DNA of 64,000 nucleotides. Origin: Stenopsyche tienmushanensis. Its lineage: Eukaryota > Arthropoda > Insecta > Trichoptera > Stenopsychidae. Numbering within the stretch: the stretch's first letter is position 1; each line of letters opens with the position of its first letter. Positions 1 through 12,330 of this stretch are shown here, piece by piece. A model generated the notes under the pieces. The model did no database searches. It was given only the letters and a program-made list of their open reading frames with translations, and was not told where the DNA came from. The DNA lies in the NCBI GenBank assembly GCA_008973525.1, contig WACJ01000116.1:744001-808000 (forward strand), written 5' to 3'. The position numbers and the translations under genes were made by a program.

Positions 1-441
1 AAACAATTTTAGAACGCTTGAGATGTCTTCTAAAATGTATCTTCAGATAATATCAAATGTGCGACCAAATATTGATACCATAACCTGTAGAATTTATGCA
101 ACATTGGGTTTTATTTATCAATATATACCGTAGACTGATTGTGATGGATATTCAATATATCAATGTAAATAATTATATTTTTTACCTAGTAATAGATTTG
201 TAAATATTTTTATACGCGCTGATTTAATTTATATAAGAATTTGAACATGATATGATATTTTTTTTACTGTTTAAGACATGATTAATTATATTTTGAGCCT
301 GAATTATGAATACATACTAAAAATATTAACAGCACGCATTTCATTTATTAACCTTATTAAAGCTTGCATATTAACACATAACTATGCATTTGGATAGACT
401 AATAAATAGTAAGACATTACAAATCTATTGTCGTATTCCAG

Positions 442-566
442 AAAGACTTTGCATCAATTGTTGTGAAGAAAAACCAATCAAATTTGACATCACGACACAA
501 CTTCCAATGGATGAAAATAGACGAATGTTGGACACTGAATCTGATTTTACAGAAGATGATTTTTGA
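442..566 (+). CDS. possible terminal coding exon, unrecognised gene
   Basis: A plausible acceptor (pyrimidine-rich stretch ending TTCCAG at 436-441) opens a frame that runs to a TGA at 564-566. The encoded tail is RLCINCCEEKP..., ending in a strongly acidic ESDFTEDDF. Residue use (acidic end, CC pair, few chance-like runs) looks like a real C-terminus, and the frame also extends upstream to an ATG at 384. I do not recognise the protein. Earlier exons would lie outside the window or in the AT-rich sequence before it. No AATAAA is seen in the 200 bases after the stop. It could be a chance ORF. Confidence 0.35.
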
Positions 567-1195
567 ATTGCGACTGTGAATTGTATTTAAATACATGGCA
601 ATGATTCATCTGTTTTCGCCTTTTAAGTAAATGCTGGTAATGTGATCCAATCAAAAAGAAAAAAAAAACAAATAATGACAATATCTCCATCATTTACTTT
701 ATTTGATCTAAGAAAGCAAGATGATTCTTTCTCTAGATAAAATTTCGGCTTTAATCTGATAAATCATCAGCAAGATATTGATCTAAATCTTACAATAGAT
801 TTGTTTTTTTAAATAATAGGCACGTACGCACTTTATTTTGCACGGGTGCATCTTCAGTTCTCCTTTGGACCGTAGATTAAAATATGTATGTATATTTAAT
901 ATAACATATTTAAATTATATATTTTTTAAATCATTCAATGACTTTAGAAGTATTCTATATATTAGGGGGGTCGATAGTATTTGAACATTTTGAGATCTCA
1001 TATTTGAGCTCAGTTTATGTCCAGATAAAGTGACGGGTAGATCTTGAGGGTTGCATCATGTTTTAAATTCGCGTTACATTTCGCATCGAATTTGAAAGCC
1101 TCTGTCTCGTGATCGTTCCCGATCCTCCTCTCGTCGAAACCTTTCAGGCTAAGATGAGAGGCACGCGGGTGCGTCCGGCCTTCGGACTGTCCCGC
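567..1195. other. AT-rich spacer, no gene seen
   Basis: No ORF, RNA gene or dated repeat that I can support. The last 150 bases become more GC-rich (CTCGTGATCGTTCCCGATCC and following) and may be the degraded start of the family B copy that follows. Confidence 0.5.
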
Positions 1196-1690
1196 GACCC
1201 AAGACCTCTTCAGACAACTTCATTTTGTAATAAGAGTTCGTAATCGTCCTGTAGACATGTTCAGGTATGGCGTCTGATCGTGAAGCGCTCCGAAACGGTC
1301 CGAAAAACGGACCAATTGGACACACAGATCTTGTGGCCACTCCGTTCTCTTTTAGGGCTTTTTCAATGATCATGGAAGCTCTCTCAGAGGCTAACTTACA
1401 TAGATGGCTCGCTGCAAATAAGGTCACGGACGAGTCTAGACTTTCCCCCAATCATAAAAACTGTATATTTATCCATCGTACTAATTTATGCTGCTATATT
1501 AGCTAGTTTTTTAGTTTTAAGTTACAAAATCTAGATCATTTCAGACATGGAAATATATATTATAATAATATTTAATACATTGTGTTTATTAAAGTATTAT
1601 TTAACTTTTAAAAGGAAAATTCGGGGGGGGGGGGGGGGGGGGCAGTATAAATACTTGCCACGGGCGCTTCATTCCCTCGTTACGGCTTTG
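1196..1690 (+). mobile_element. hAT-type MITE family B, copy B1 (partial)
   Basis: Shares with the other B copies the block around GTAGACATGTTC at 1252, GGTCCGAAAAACGGACC at 1295 and the terminal block CACGGGCGCTTC...CGTTACGGCTTTG ending at 1690. The left terminus is not recognisable, so no target duplication can be read. A run of 20 G (1623-1642) sits just before the right end, where other copies have shorter G or C runs. The ORFs here are by-products of the repeat and read through it in both directions. Confidence 0.7.
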
Positions 1691-3366
1691 CTGATTTTTG
1701 TTGATTTGGGTTGGAATGCCACAAAAAAACAGTAATGGTGAAGTGATAACAGTTTACAGATCCCAGTACGGGTTCCAGAAACAAAAAAAATAAATAAAAA
1801 AGGCACTTTGTATCGTTTTTTTAGTTTTTTTTTTTGGCTAAATAAAAAACATACATTTACGATTTTTAAGCACACTTAAACTTTTTTTCAGATTGAAGTT
1901 GTTGCTCATTGCTACACAGCAACTGTAATTTAGCCACGCATCATCAAATAATGTTTTTTGCAGTCACCACAATTGCGGACGTTTTGTTTATTTGAAGTAA
2001 AAAAATGAAACGGCATTTTAATTTGTATGAACTAGTTTTTAATATAGGATTATTCCAAAATATTGAAAGGTAAATTTTTGGCATGTTTTCGATTTTTTTT
2101 TTGTGAATTTTGGTGATTTATCACGATTTCTTTAAAATGAAAAGAAAAAACGGCATGATGAATCAAAATTATCTTAGCTTGCAACGTGTCTATATAAGCA
2201 TTGTCAATCAAATTTCAAAGGAATTCGTTTCATCAATTTTAAGATATCATGCTAACTAATTTGAAAAATACGGTTTTGAGAAAAAACGCGTTTAAAGATT
2301 CAAATACGATTATCACCATCACAACCTGACCTGTTCAAAAATAATTTTATTCACGTATTCTATAAAATATTTGGATACAATTTATGCAAAAAAAAAAACG
2401 ATTTTTTTGAAAAGGGGATGAACTGCGAACGGGAGGATCTTCGAATTTTGATAACGATGCATTAAAATCCCCAATCGAGTCAGACCCACGGTTAACAACA
2501 AAGGAGTTATCACAAATACAGGGATCCCATTGAGACCTTTTAAAACTCAGCAAAAAAACGAATAGGATGGGTGTTTTAGGATAGGATAGATACCGCACGC
2601 CTTCGTATGGGCGCCCTCATAAAGCGAATTTGATACTGTATAAAATACAAGAATTAAACTGGGAAGTCCATGGAGCATGAAATAAAAATGCAGCTGATGA
2701 AAAAGGAATCAAAGAACTGCGAAAGCGATTCAAAATGTATTGAAGGGAAATATATTTTTAAATGTTTATAAAAATTTTGTTATTAATAAAATTGAACTTT
2801 TTAAACGAAATATTCGAATCCTCTCATATTCCTAATATTTATATTTTTATTATTTAAAGCGCCTCCTATATTAGTTTTTAATACATTCAAATGATGGCGC
2901 TGAAAAAAAAACCGCAATTTGCAAATTAAAAATTTAGTCGATAATTCAACGTTTATATTAAAATAATTAAATTTGATAAATTTATTTCATTATTGATAAT
3001 AACTACGTTCAAAACATTAAAAAAAATATTCCCATATATATATTCAATATTTACAAATTTTCCCCTTGTGTCAACTTTGACATAAGCGATAAAGACTGGC
3101 AACACTGCCTTGAGCAAAGTTAGACATTGCTGTTGTGGTCGATAGTGGGTATTATTTTTGCTTTTAATATCTTATATTTTCTTCATTGAGTCTTTTTTAC
3201 ATTTCCTGTAAGATCCTCTATTTCATTTTTGACGTTGTGAGGAAGAAAAATATCTTATTATTAAATTTATTATGTAACTAACCTCAACTTGTCATTATTA
3301 CAAAATAACATACAATAACCATTACATTGAGATTTTCGCCCATTAATTTTGTAGATATAAACAAAA
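1691..3366. other. AT-rich spacer and upstream region of NDUFS5
   Basis: Rich in A and T runs; no coding frame with credible composition. The last 250 bases precede the NDUFS5 start codon and must contain its promoter and 5' UTR, but I see no unambiguous TATA box or initiator. The ORF at 2347-2598 (- strand) has no recognisable content. Confidence 0.5.
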
Positions 3367-3848
3367 ATGTCGTTGACTCCGTACATCCGAACGCCTCTCA
3401 CCGACATCGGTGCTTATATGTTCAATCATCAGCAGTTCGGTGAGTGCGCTGAAATGGAAATGAGAACCATGGATTGCCTCGAAGCCTATGGTATTATACG
3501 TGGCCAAGAGAAGTGTGCTGATCTTCTAAGTGATTTCAAAGAGTGTCAAACGAAGACAAAACAACTCCAGCGTATTTATGTTAGTATGAAGTTGCTTATT
3601 TAATATGCATGATTTATATAAATGCTTGTTATTTTCGAAAGTATAAAAAATGTTTGTCACGACGGCATCATATTAGAAAATAAATATATTTCAAATTATA
3701 TCATCCATAGCAAGTGGACACCGGAAATTAATCAAGTGTATTTGAATTTTTTTAGGAAATGAGAAGGGAACGTGAACGACAAATCAAAGCAGGAATACTG
3801 AAAGGCGATGAGAAATATGGTCCAACGCCCAGACTTGGATCTTTATAA
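3367..3848 (+). CDS. NDUFS5: NADH:ubiquinone oxidoreductase 15 kDa subunit (NDUFS5-like)
   Basis: Accessory subunit of mitochondrial complex I, located on the intermembrane-space side of the membrane arm. Coding exons are 3367-3579 and 3756-3848. The intron has a GTTAGT donor and TTTTTTTAG acceptor and joins in phase 0, giving 101 residues, the usual size for the family. The central part has the twin CX9C pattern of Mia40-imported proteins: two Cys pairs with nine residues between each (FGEC...MDC and EKC...KEC). The second exon supplies a basic helix (EMRRERERQIKAG) and the tail YGPTPRLGSL. The ATG context is AAAAATG. AATAAA at 3928-3933, 80 bases after the stop, is a good polyadenylation signal. 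What I see is the sequence pattern; the complex I role is from the family. Confidence 0.93.
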
Positions 3849-3927
3849 TTTAAATTTTATTACAGTCGATATTCAAATGGAAATGATTTAATGTCACTCT
3901 AATCTCCGCATATTTATAGTCAAATTC

Positions 3928-3933
3928 AATAAA
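3928..3933 (+). promoter_or_regulatory. polyadenylation signal of NDUFS5-like gene
   Basis: Canonical AATAAA 80 bases downstream of the NDUFS5 stop codon, in the correct orientation. Confidence 0.7.
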
Positions 3934-4489
3934 CAGTTGGAAAAACCATTTTGAATATTTATTAAGCCATTAGACATAACGGGTATAATTTTTTCATATC
4001 TATAGAAATTTTTTTATACTAACATTTTTATGTGGGTCACATAGCTCTATTCGAAAGCCCCGACCATCGACAACACATTTCGGTCTATTCAATGTAAATG
4101 GTGGGTTCAGATGAAGCTGGTATTTGATGTTTCGCCCTGTTGCAACATGTATATGACCTCTCGATTAAACCTTATGATTACCTGAGTCCCAAAGGTCTGA
4201 ATTTTTTTATTAAAATATTTATTTCAAACCTCTCGTAGCGCATCACGTTGCAAAATAATCATGGTTCATATTTTACCCTTGTGAACCACTACCATCTTTA
4301 TCAATGTTTTATAAATTTTTCGGTCCATGGTATTCAATGAGCTTCAAATAAAATCAATAATCACATATATGCTTCCGTAAAAATGAACAACAGAAGCTTC
4401 TTTTCTTTCCAGATAGCTTCATGTTTAAATTGTTTTTGAGAAAAAGTTGTTTCATTAAATTTTATTTGCTATGTCTTCACCCTAGCCCA

Positions 4490-4795
4490 GCAATGCCCTA
4501 GCGAGGAAAGGAGGAACTGGACTCTGCACTACAGAAAGCCCTTTCCAGTAGAATCAAAAAGGTCGTCCACTGTCAAAAGAAAACTATTTAGTCTTTATAA
4601 ACCTACTCTCACACTCCCTATGAGCTTTCTAAATGAAACTCGGTGGTAATGCTACCTTCAATATCAAGCGAATGAGAAGGTGAATGTATGATACAGACAT
4701 GATGGATGTAACCCCTTCCTGTAAATTGATATTGAAGAGGCCCATAGTTCTGCAGTGGACTATTTGTGGCTGTACTATGATAATGATGATATATG
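4490..4795 (+). repeat. possible 3' end of an RTE-like LINE
   Basis: The segment ends with CTGCAGTGGACTATTTGTGG and then a TGATAATGATGAT tail. A CAGTGGAC...GGCTG stretch followed by TGATGA-type repeats is typical of 3' ends of RTE-type retrotransposons in arthropods. The preceding 200 bases are mildly GC-richer than the surroundings and contain no intact frame. Assignment rests only on the tail pattern. Confidence 0.35.
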
Positions 4796-4799
4796 AGAG

Positions 4800-7700
4800 C
4801 TAACGATGAATGTAAGAATTTAAAAAAATATATTAATTCTTACATTGAAAATCAGACTACCAAAAGACTCGCCTCGCCTGTGAGTCTTCTATTGTCCATT
4901 GTTAGGAATTAAAAGAATCATACAAGTCGCCCGTTGTGAAAGAGTTAAAATAAATAATATATATTGATGAAAATGCTTTTGCACTCAAACATAATATGGA
5001 TTAAAAAAAATTGTGCTGTGTGCGTAAATGGAAGTTCATTTTCTTTGATTTTAAAACCTTCACTACTATTATTCAATTTCAAATGAAGTTTTTATTAACA
5101 TTTGTATTGTAAACAGATGCTATTAGTAAAGCGAATGTGACATTTAATCATGAATATTTAGTTTTTAGGTTGCATCAATATTAATGCTGGTTTGTTGTTA
5201 TGAATTCATATTAAAGCCCATGTGAGATATTCCTATAAATAACAATAATGTGACATTTAAATAATTCACAATAGTATCATCGATAGCATTTGCTTTGAAT
5301 GCTATTAAAAACTTAATTAAAAATGCTACAAACTTATTGAGTGATGTGTTATTTCTAACTGGAGATAAAAGTCTTATAGTTCAGTGTACAAAGCAAGCGT
5401 CGAGATAGTGAAATGTTATTGGTTCAAGTTCAAACTAGAATAAATTGATTTTTCCAGGCTGTTTCAGAATTAGTGTAATTTTTTAACGTGATGAAATAAA
5501 TATTTTTTTAAGAATGATAAGTGACAATTAACACATCTCAAATTATGATTCCTTCAGAAATTCCAGTATTCAGAAGAAGAGTGAGAGGGTATTCAATATA
5601 CCTTGAGCAGTCTTGATGTTTGAGAAACTCTTTAATACTTGATTTTTTATGATATTATTCTCGTTTATAGCTGTAAAATAGGAATGCTTGTATTTAAATA
5701 TAATACATACATTAAATATATATTTGTAAAAGTAGTAAATGAGGGAGAGCAATATTCTTTTAAGAATACGATAGGGATTCTGAAGTCTCAGATTATTTAA
5801 AGTCCTGGGACTCGAGACTTTTATTTTCTTTTCAATCATGCACGGATTTTTTAAAAGTAAATATTTATATGTATTACATATGTATGTATGTGTAAGTTAA
5901 AAGAACCATCTTGTTCTATCATTCCGAATTATCCGAATATTTTCGGAGTCACTTTCTTCAGTGTTTTGTTTATCTTCAATGAAATAATCTGCCCGTTTGT
6001 TCTATTTCTACTCACATGCGTATATAATTATGATTAGGAATGTAATGTTTTACATTGTGATCTGTTTTGACAAAGAATAAAATTGATAAAGAAACAAATG
6101 AATAACGAAATTAAATTTGAATTTTTGTATCCATAACAGTAAGTTTGACAGATAGGTCTAAAGTCACGCACGTCGCGCCCATAACTGTCTTATTACGATT
6201 TATTTAAAAAATAATAATTGAATTGTAATATTCATTTTTAAAATTCATTTTTGGCTTGTAACAATGTAATATATTTTTTAAGAGATTCATCAATTAGATA
6301 ATATAGCGGTGTGATTTAAATGTTGCAGTTTTTTAGGTCAAGGTTGAGCAAACTCAATTTGGAAACACGTGGAGTGAACACAATTGCGTATAAATATTAA
6401 ATAGTATCACAATGTTCACCATAATTTCTATAAGAATTTTGTTATTTTTTTCATTATTTACGCCTTATGCTTTTAATATCGCGGTGATAATACATGTGTT
6501 TGCATATTTTTGTATATGTTGTCGATGATTCGTCCGAAAAATATTGACTATTTAATGCTTTCAGAGTTCATGTGCCATTGTTTTGAATTCCAGTGAAAAA
6601 AATATTCATGTATTATTTACAGTGTTACTCATTCAAGGCCACAGAATGAAATGAAAATTTCATGTGTTGTGATATTACGTCATTTGTTTATAAACATTAA
6701 ACTTGCTATGTATTTGCAATTGTCCGCTCTCTTTTATGCGTCCGGAAAATGACGGAAATTGCCGATCTTTCACGAAGTAATACGCAGTCTAAGCGCACGT
6801 GACAAATAAGAGATACACAACCATCGATTTCGTTCACTTATTGCACTAAGCTTATGACGCAAATATAAATGAAACTGCTGAAGTTCAGCTGAGAATTGAC
6901 TGTTTAAGTCTTCTGAGTAAGCATAAATCAACTTTTGACAACAGTAAGGATATCTTTTAATGCTAAATGATTGTTAACAATAATAAGACATTGAAGATTT
7001 GTCAAGAATTGTGCAAAATGTGTTGGTACAAAATTTATTTCCAGTATGCACTTGTACTTCGGGTCCATCTCTACTATATCATTGGGTGGCTTCTTTTTGA
7101 TTCTTTTGCAAGTTGTAGCTACCTCGAAATCAACATCTGCTAACATTTCCTTTGCATAGATTTCATTTTTTCAAATTCATCCCGTCAAGATTACAGTTGG
7201 TCAACTAATGATACAAACAAATCTGCACATGTTGTTAAGGTCACATCTTTATTTTGTTGAACTTTGCTTATATTGTGAAAATTCGGCATAATTTCATTCC
7301 ATAAATTATACATAAAAATGAATTTTAATTAATCATTAATCCAAATTTATCGACTAATAATGATACGCGAATAGTTCTAGTTTTTCCATTGAAAGTTGGC
7401 ATTTTAACCACGATTTCTACATGCCGTGGATTCCAGTTTGAGAACCGCTGTTTTGATGCTCTTTTTTAAGATTTTGAAGACATATTTCAAAATTGTAGTT
7501 ATTGTCATTTCGTGTGCTTCCCAGTTTGCATCCGAGTAGGATTCTAAGACCCTTTCATCTTTAATACGATCATTGAAAAACTTTCACTGAACGGTTAAGG
7601 TTGAAAAAAAAAGATAAATAGTAACTGTGCTGGAGTGAATAAAGTAGACAGCAGCCAATAGCATTTAGTAAAAGATCTGCACATGGCACACATAAAGCAA

Positions 7701-9268
7701 ATTTTGTTTGTTTTTTATTTTTATGCTGCATCCCTTTATAATTTCACACAAGTACAGTAGCACTAAATTGGCCATTTTCTCGCAGGTGTGGATTTCTATT
7801 TCCAGAGATGTTTGAAAGCGTTTAATAAGCTGGCCATCTTTAAAGTAACCAAGCACAACACTTAACCGATCGATAGCATCATAGATCTGGTGTAGAATCA
7901 ATGAATAAACCGAAACAACCAGGATACTTAATTTTGTCAATAATGAACGCATGTGCCTTTTGTGTTTGAATAGATTTATTACAGGTGCGAGCACAGTGTA
8001 CTTTAGGTTTTTAAAAGGACTTGTTATTTTTCATTACATTTTGAGTTAAAATATAAAATTAATCATTTCGTGGGTAAACTCGACTATGAATAATTTATGT
8101 GATGCCCCTCCTTATCACTTGCTTATTTTGCTAATGAGTCATTATTGATATATTGTTGAGAAATACTGAGAATTAGTACTAAAGTAAATTGAATTATGCT
8201 TGTGAACATTGTGTAATCGTAAAATAGGTCGGAAAATGGATTCTCGTGCCAATGGTTTGCGCATATTTGGGAGCATGTTTTGAAATCCGTAGTGTTGTGA
8301 TTGGCGTAATCGTTAGTTGCACGTGTAGGGCAGTTGCTCTCATACTTTCAGACGTTCTGCACGTCTTTATGCTCGTTTAGGCCCCGATTAGTGAGTGCTT
8401 CGAAGGAAATCCTCCCAACTTTCTACAAATATCAACTACCAGAGGTAAGGATCCCATGTAGTTTTTCGTCTTTGTCTTTAGCCAATATGATAAGCCGATT
8501 ATTCTCATATCCTAGTTTGAAAACGACCTTCCAATGGTGAAAATTGGCGAAGATTATTCAGCTGGTTATGATCCATTAAGGGAACGCTTATTAAGGAGGG
8601 ACGGGAGTCGGCATAAGAATTAAGGAACGTGACCACAGGATAAATTTAATACATAATATTTCGATTGTGTATGGAACAAATGCGGATTGATTGCGAAATT
8701 CGGATTTTATCTACGGCCTAAGCCCTTATTTTTTTTATTCACGATGTATTGTTCGTATTCACAATTGCGATTTATTATTTGAAAAAAAAAAAACATACGT
8801 AAAAAAAACAAAAGATATCGCTTAATTTAAAACATCGGAATATAATTTTTATTGTTGGCAACATTAGAAATTTGACATCTTCTAACCTTTCTTTTTTAAT
8901 ATCTCGATGCTCATCGTTAGCTTTCATCATTAACACATTCATCGCCGACTCAATTAATTTTCCAATGATTTTAAATCAAGAAATTAAGGGATGCAAATAG
9001 TAAATTAAGATTTAGCAAGTGGGTGTATGTATGAAATTACAAATGAATTTATATTATTGTAAGAATTCAACAATGGAGCCGGTATGGTATACAATTAAGT
9101 TTATTTTAATCCAGGGTTGATTGGACTTATTTGAAAAAAATATTAAAATCTGAATTGATACGTAGTTACATTACCCTTTTAATTATTCAAATTCTCTTAT
9201 TCTTATATTATTAAGGGTATTCGTTGTAAAAATGATTTAATAAGCATCTCTTAAAAATATTCGTACTA
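4800..9268. other. long AT-rich spacer with a possible hAT relic
   Basis: No supported gene. At 7435-7452 the block CCAGTTTGAGAACCGCTG reads as the right terminus of a Charlie-like hAT element (inverse complement begins CAGCGGTTCTC). ORFs on the - strand at 6928-7146 and 7665-7994 have some transposase-like flavour (KRIKKKPPNDIVEMDPKYK in the first), but I cannot place them in a family. A matching left terminus was not found. Confidence 0.35.
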
Positions 9269-10024
9269 GGGGGTGGCAAAGCAGGAAACCGCCACAGCAA
9301 TGCAGAATGCCCGCAATAAAATAAAGACAATTATATTTTTATCCGATTGTAAAATTTAAACAACCTACCCGATCAGTCTACTTTGGAAAACATCGTTTTG
9401 GAATGAAAGTTCGTAATCGTTCTGTAGACATGTTCGGGTGTCAGCGGTATAAAAAGCGGACCGGTTGGACACTTCTCTTTTTGAACTTTTTGCTGCATTT
9501 TCGGAGATAAATGCGTACCCAAGGACTTCTGTGATCTATATGATCATGATGTGATTCCGAATAGCAGGACCAATAAATACCTCAGGTTAGCGGAGGGTCC
9601 CTTGATGTTCCTTTGTCTCGGATGTGAAGCGATGAACCCATATTTCATTCTGAATTGATGCGAAGACGCGACCTTATTATATATACCCGACTGAAACATT
9701 ATTACAACGCTGTTCTATTGTGAGCAAACACGGCACTCATCTTGCTCATAGCTTTCTCATGTCCAAATTTATGGTCGACGGTCATCCAATACCATTTTGT
9801 GGATATTCTTCACCATTTCTGGGGTGGTTATCTCATTTTGGTATTTACTACAACTTGACTCTAATAATGGAAAAATCGATATGAAATATAATAGATATGG
9901 AATTTTCATAATTTAATATAATGTACCAAATACATATTATTATGTTTTAAATATTGGATTTTCATGGAGGAGGGCGCAAATTGAATACTTTCCACGAGCA
10001 CTTCATACCCTTGTTACGGCTCTG
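9269..10024 (+). mobile_element. family B copy B2, composite with mariner and family C pieces
   Basis: Left part begins GGGGGTGGCAAAGCAGG, then the shared core (GTAGACATGTTCGGGTG at 9424). The right end at 10024 carries CTTCATACCCTTGTTACGGC. Between core and right end lie a reversed mariner transposase relic (about 9600-9832) and a short family C fragment (about 9840-9915, TTTACTACAACTTGACTC). The left inverted repeat is missing its outermost bases. It ends 14 bases before copy B3. Confidence 0.7.
9600..9832 (-). pseudogene. mariner transposase relic (middle part)
   Basis: On the - strand the translation contains EMVKNIHKMVLDDRRP (around 9815-9770), then after a frame change LDMRKL*AR*VPCLLTIEQR, then IQNEIWVHRFTSETKE (9667-9611). 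These match the order of conserved mariner transposase blocks: helix region, W-V-P-R-L-L motif and the catalytic DETW-HH block, here decayed to NEIWVHR with the first catalytic Asp replaced. Stops and frameshifts make it non-functional. The fragment lies inside family B copy B2. Confidence 0.7.
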
Positions 10025-10038
10025 CCATTAGGAATAGT

Positions 10039-10451
10039 CAGGGCCGTAAGAAGGGTGTGGCAAAGCAGGCGCCCGCCACGGGTGCAACTGGGCTTGAGGT
10101 GCAAAACGCAGAATACCGCTCCGGTCGAGAGTTGAACACGGTTGTCTAATCCCTATTTTCTTCGTTATCGTTATGTTCGGTATGGCATTCGTTCGCGAGC
10201 CGCTCATTCGTCATATCAGCGATCCGAAAAGTGGACCGATTGAGCATACAAACCTTATGGCCAATCCTTCCTCTTTGAGGACTTTTTGTGGCATTTTCTA
10301 TGATCTGTACGATCACGGAAGCAACGTGGCGTCTAGACACTTTCTTAGTATTCATAGTATTTTTTTTTTTACAACAGTAACCGCCATTTATACGTTAGAT
10401 CGGAAAGTTAGATATTTGCCACGGGCGCTTCATATCTTAGTTACGGCTCTG
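10039..10451 (+). mobile_element. family B hAT-type MITE, complete copy B3
   Basis: 413 bp. Starts CAGGGCCGTAAG and ends TTACGGCTCTG, imperfect terminal inverted repeats. Flanked by GGAATAGT (10031-10038) and GAAATAGT (10452-10459), an 8-bp duplication with one mismatch, the size expected for hAT transposition. Subterminal blocks GGCAAAGCAGGCGCCCGCCA and CCACGGGCGCTTCATA are also partly inverted. No transposase; it would depend on an autonomous hAT elsewhere. Confidence 0.85.
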
Positions 10452-10459
10452 GAAATAGT

Positions 10460-12330
10460 TTTGATTTAGTTGTATCATTTTCAGTCAGATTTAGACTATA
10501 TTTTTGGAATCCCTTCGTGAGTCCCTGCAATTCTGTAATACCACAAATTTTCTTAAATATGCTCAATATTACGACCCTTGGAATGAAAAATAACAACTAT
10601 TTTAATTGAAAAGTTTTAATATTCTTATTAATTTCCAGTGAAAATCTTGTTCCCATATGTATAGTTTATTTTATTCAACATAAAAAAATATTGTTTTGAA
10701 TCAATAAATATCAATATTTATATATATTTTTTCTGTACAAAAATACTTTAAGATTATATTAACGAAAAACTCTATTTTAGCTAAAGACATGGAGATTGTT
10801 AGCTAAATGATGAAGCTGTTTTTGTGTATTATATAATAAAATAGGCGCGCTACCGGTCTAATAGTTGTGTTATGTTACATGGTTGTTGTGTTATGTTGCA
10901 TGGCGCGTAGCTTGAAGTTTCACCTCTCGTGATGTTGAAGTCAATTTGCTCTATCTATACAAGCTTATATTATATTTATCATGTGGTGGATTTTAGCAGA
11001 TCAACAGACCGATGGATTTTTAAGTTTATAGATAAACCCCTTCTTAGATTGGTCTACATGATTTATGAAATTTAATCTGTAGGCTTGTAAATTGAACGAA
11101 GCAGTTCTGACTTGAAAATTTTACAATAACCCTAATTTATCTTATCGCTGCATCACTTTCCAAAATATATAACTCACAACCCAGATATGATATGTGTTTA
11201 TAGTCGGTGCTATTAAGTCATATTTGCTCTAAGAAAACCTTCAAACGACCGATAGCCGTCTTCGGCTCACTTATCGAAGAAGAACAGCATCGTTTTTCAA
11301 ATTTGACACGTGTCAAATTCCATAGGTAATTAATAGCGGAACAATGTAACACCATATGTGAAGAATTCGAGGCGTACATTCCTCGTTCGATGATTCAAAT
11401 TTCAGTCATGCTGATAATAGAATGTTTTCGGTAAAAAATAATTCGGCTTTCACATATTTATTTATTCAGTTGGGCAACGATTGGGTTTTAATTATTTATA
11501 AGTAATTTTAGTTAGTATATAGAAAACATGACGTTTATTTTATGGAGCAGATGTTGGCATAGTGATGTTATTTCATAGTATTTTCATATAACATAGATGG
11601 GTTTAAATTCAGACCTGTGAATATTTGGTTTTCATTAAAATCCAATAAATTTGAGATATATTAACACATTGGCTACGGGGGATGCTGAATTCGCGTCGCG
11701 CGCATAACTCGAGATGTTCTCGGCGGTGCGTCGCTTTACATACATGTTTTTAGACAAATTTCTTTTTTATACTTTTACAACAGACAATTATGATGATTAT
11801 CAAGGTTTTTTTTGTTTCAAACAACGACGCTGTTTATTTTTTAAATGATTTGTGATCCCATACCATCCCTTGAAGATTTTTAAATATAAAAAATTATGTC
11901 GTTACATGACACAATAATCACAAGACTATAGCGACAGTTTTTCTCAATATGTTCATCAAAATTTACATCTTTACAAAGATCATAAAAAATATAGATATAC
12001 GAGATTAATTGCTTTTAGACTCACGTACATAAACTAAAACTATCTCAATAAAGATTATTTTTCGGACCAATGTTTCTTGTTCATTAATCAATATTAGATT
12101 GATAGTTGAATATGTATACAAAATTTCAGGCTATACATTGCGATTGCTTTAAGAGATATGACAATTTTCGTGAAAAAATGTGTTTTTACGATTTCGCCAC
12201 GAAACGTCCCTCCGTAATAAATGTGTTGAAAACGTTCAAAAAATATTTTTAACAAAAATACATATATAAATGAGTTTTTAAGTGGTAACAATAGTGATTA
12301 TATGCATGAATTAGACGTTGAATTGGAAAG
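10460..12330. other. AT-rich spacer with one short dispersed repeat
   Basis: Nothing coding is supported. A block at about 10905-10968 (GCTTGAAGTTTCACCTCTCG onward) recurs diverged at 62334-62400, next to family B copy B10. A local imperfect tandem duplication of GTTGTGTTATGTT is at 10864-10900. At 11663 the motif TTAACACATTGGCTACGGGG resembles one at 30670, possibly a terminus of another element. Confidence 0.4.

Noticed and set aside
5395..5445. Possible tRNA or SINE from GGTTCAAGTTCAAAC
   Set aside because: Only a partial B-box match, no A-box at the right spacing and no second copy in the window.
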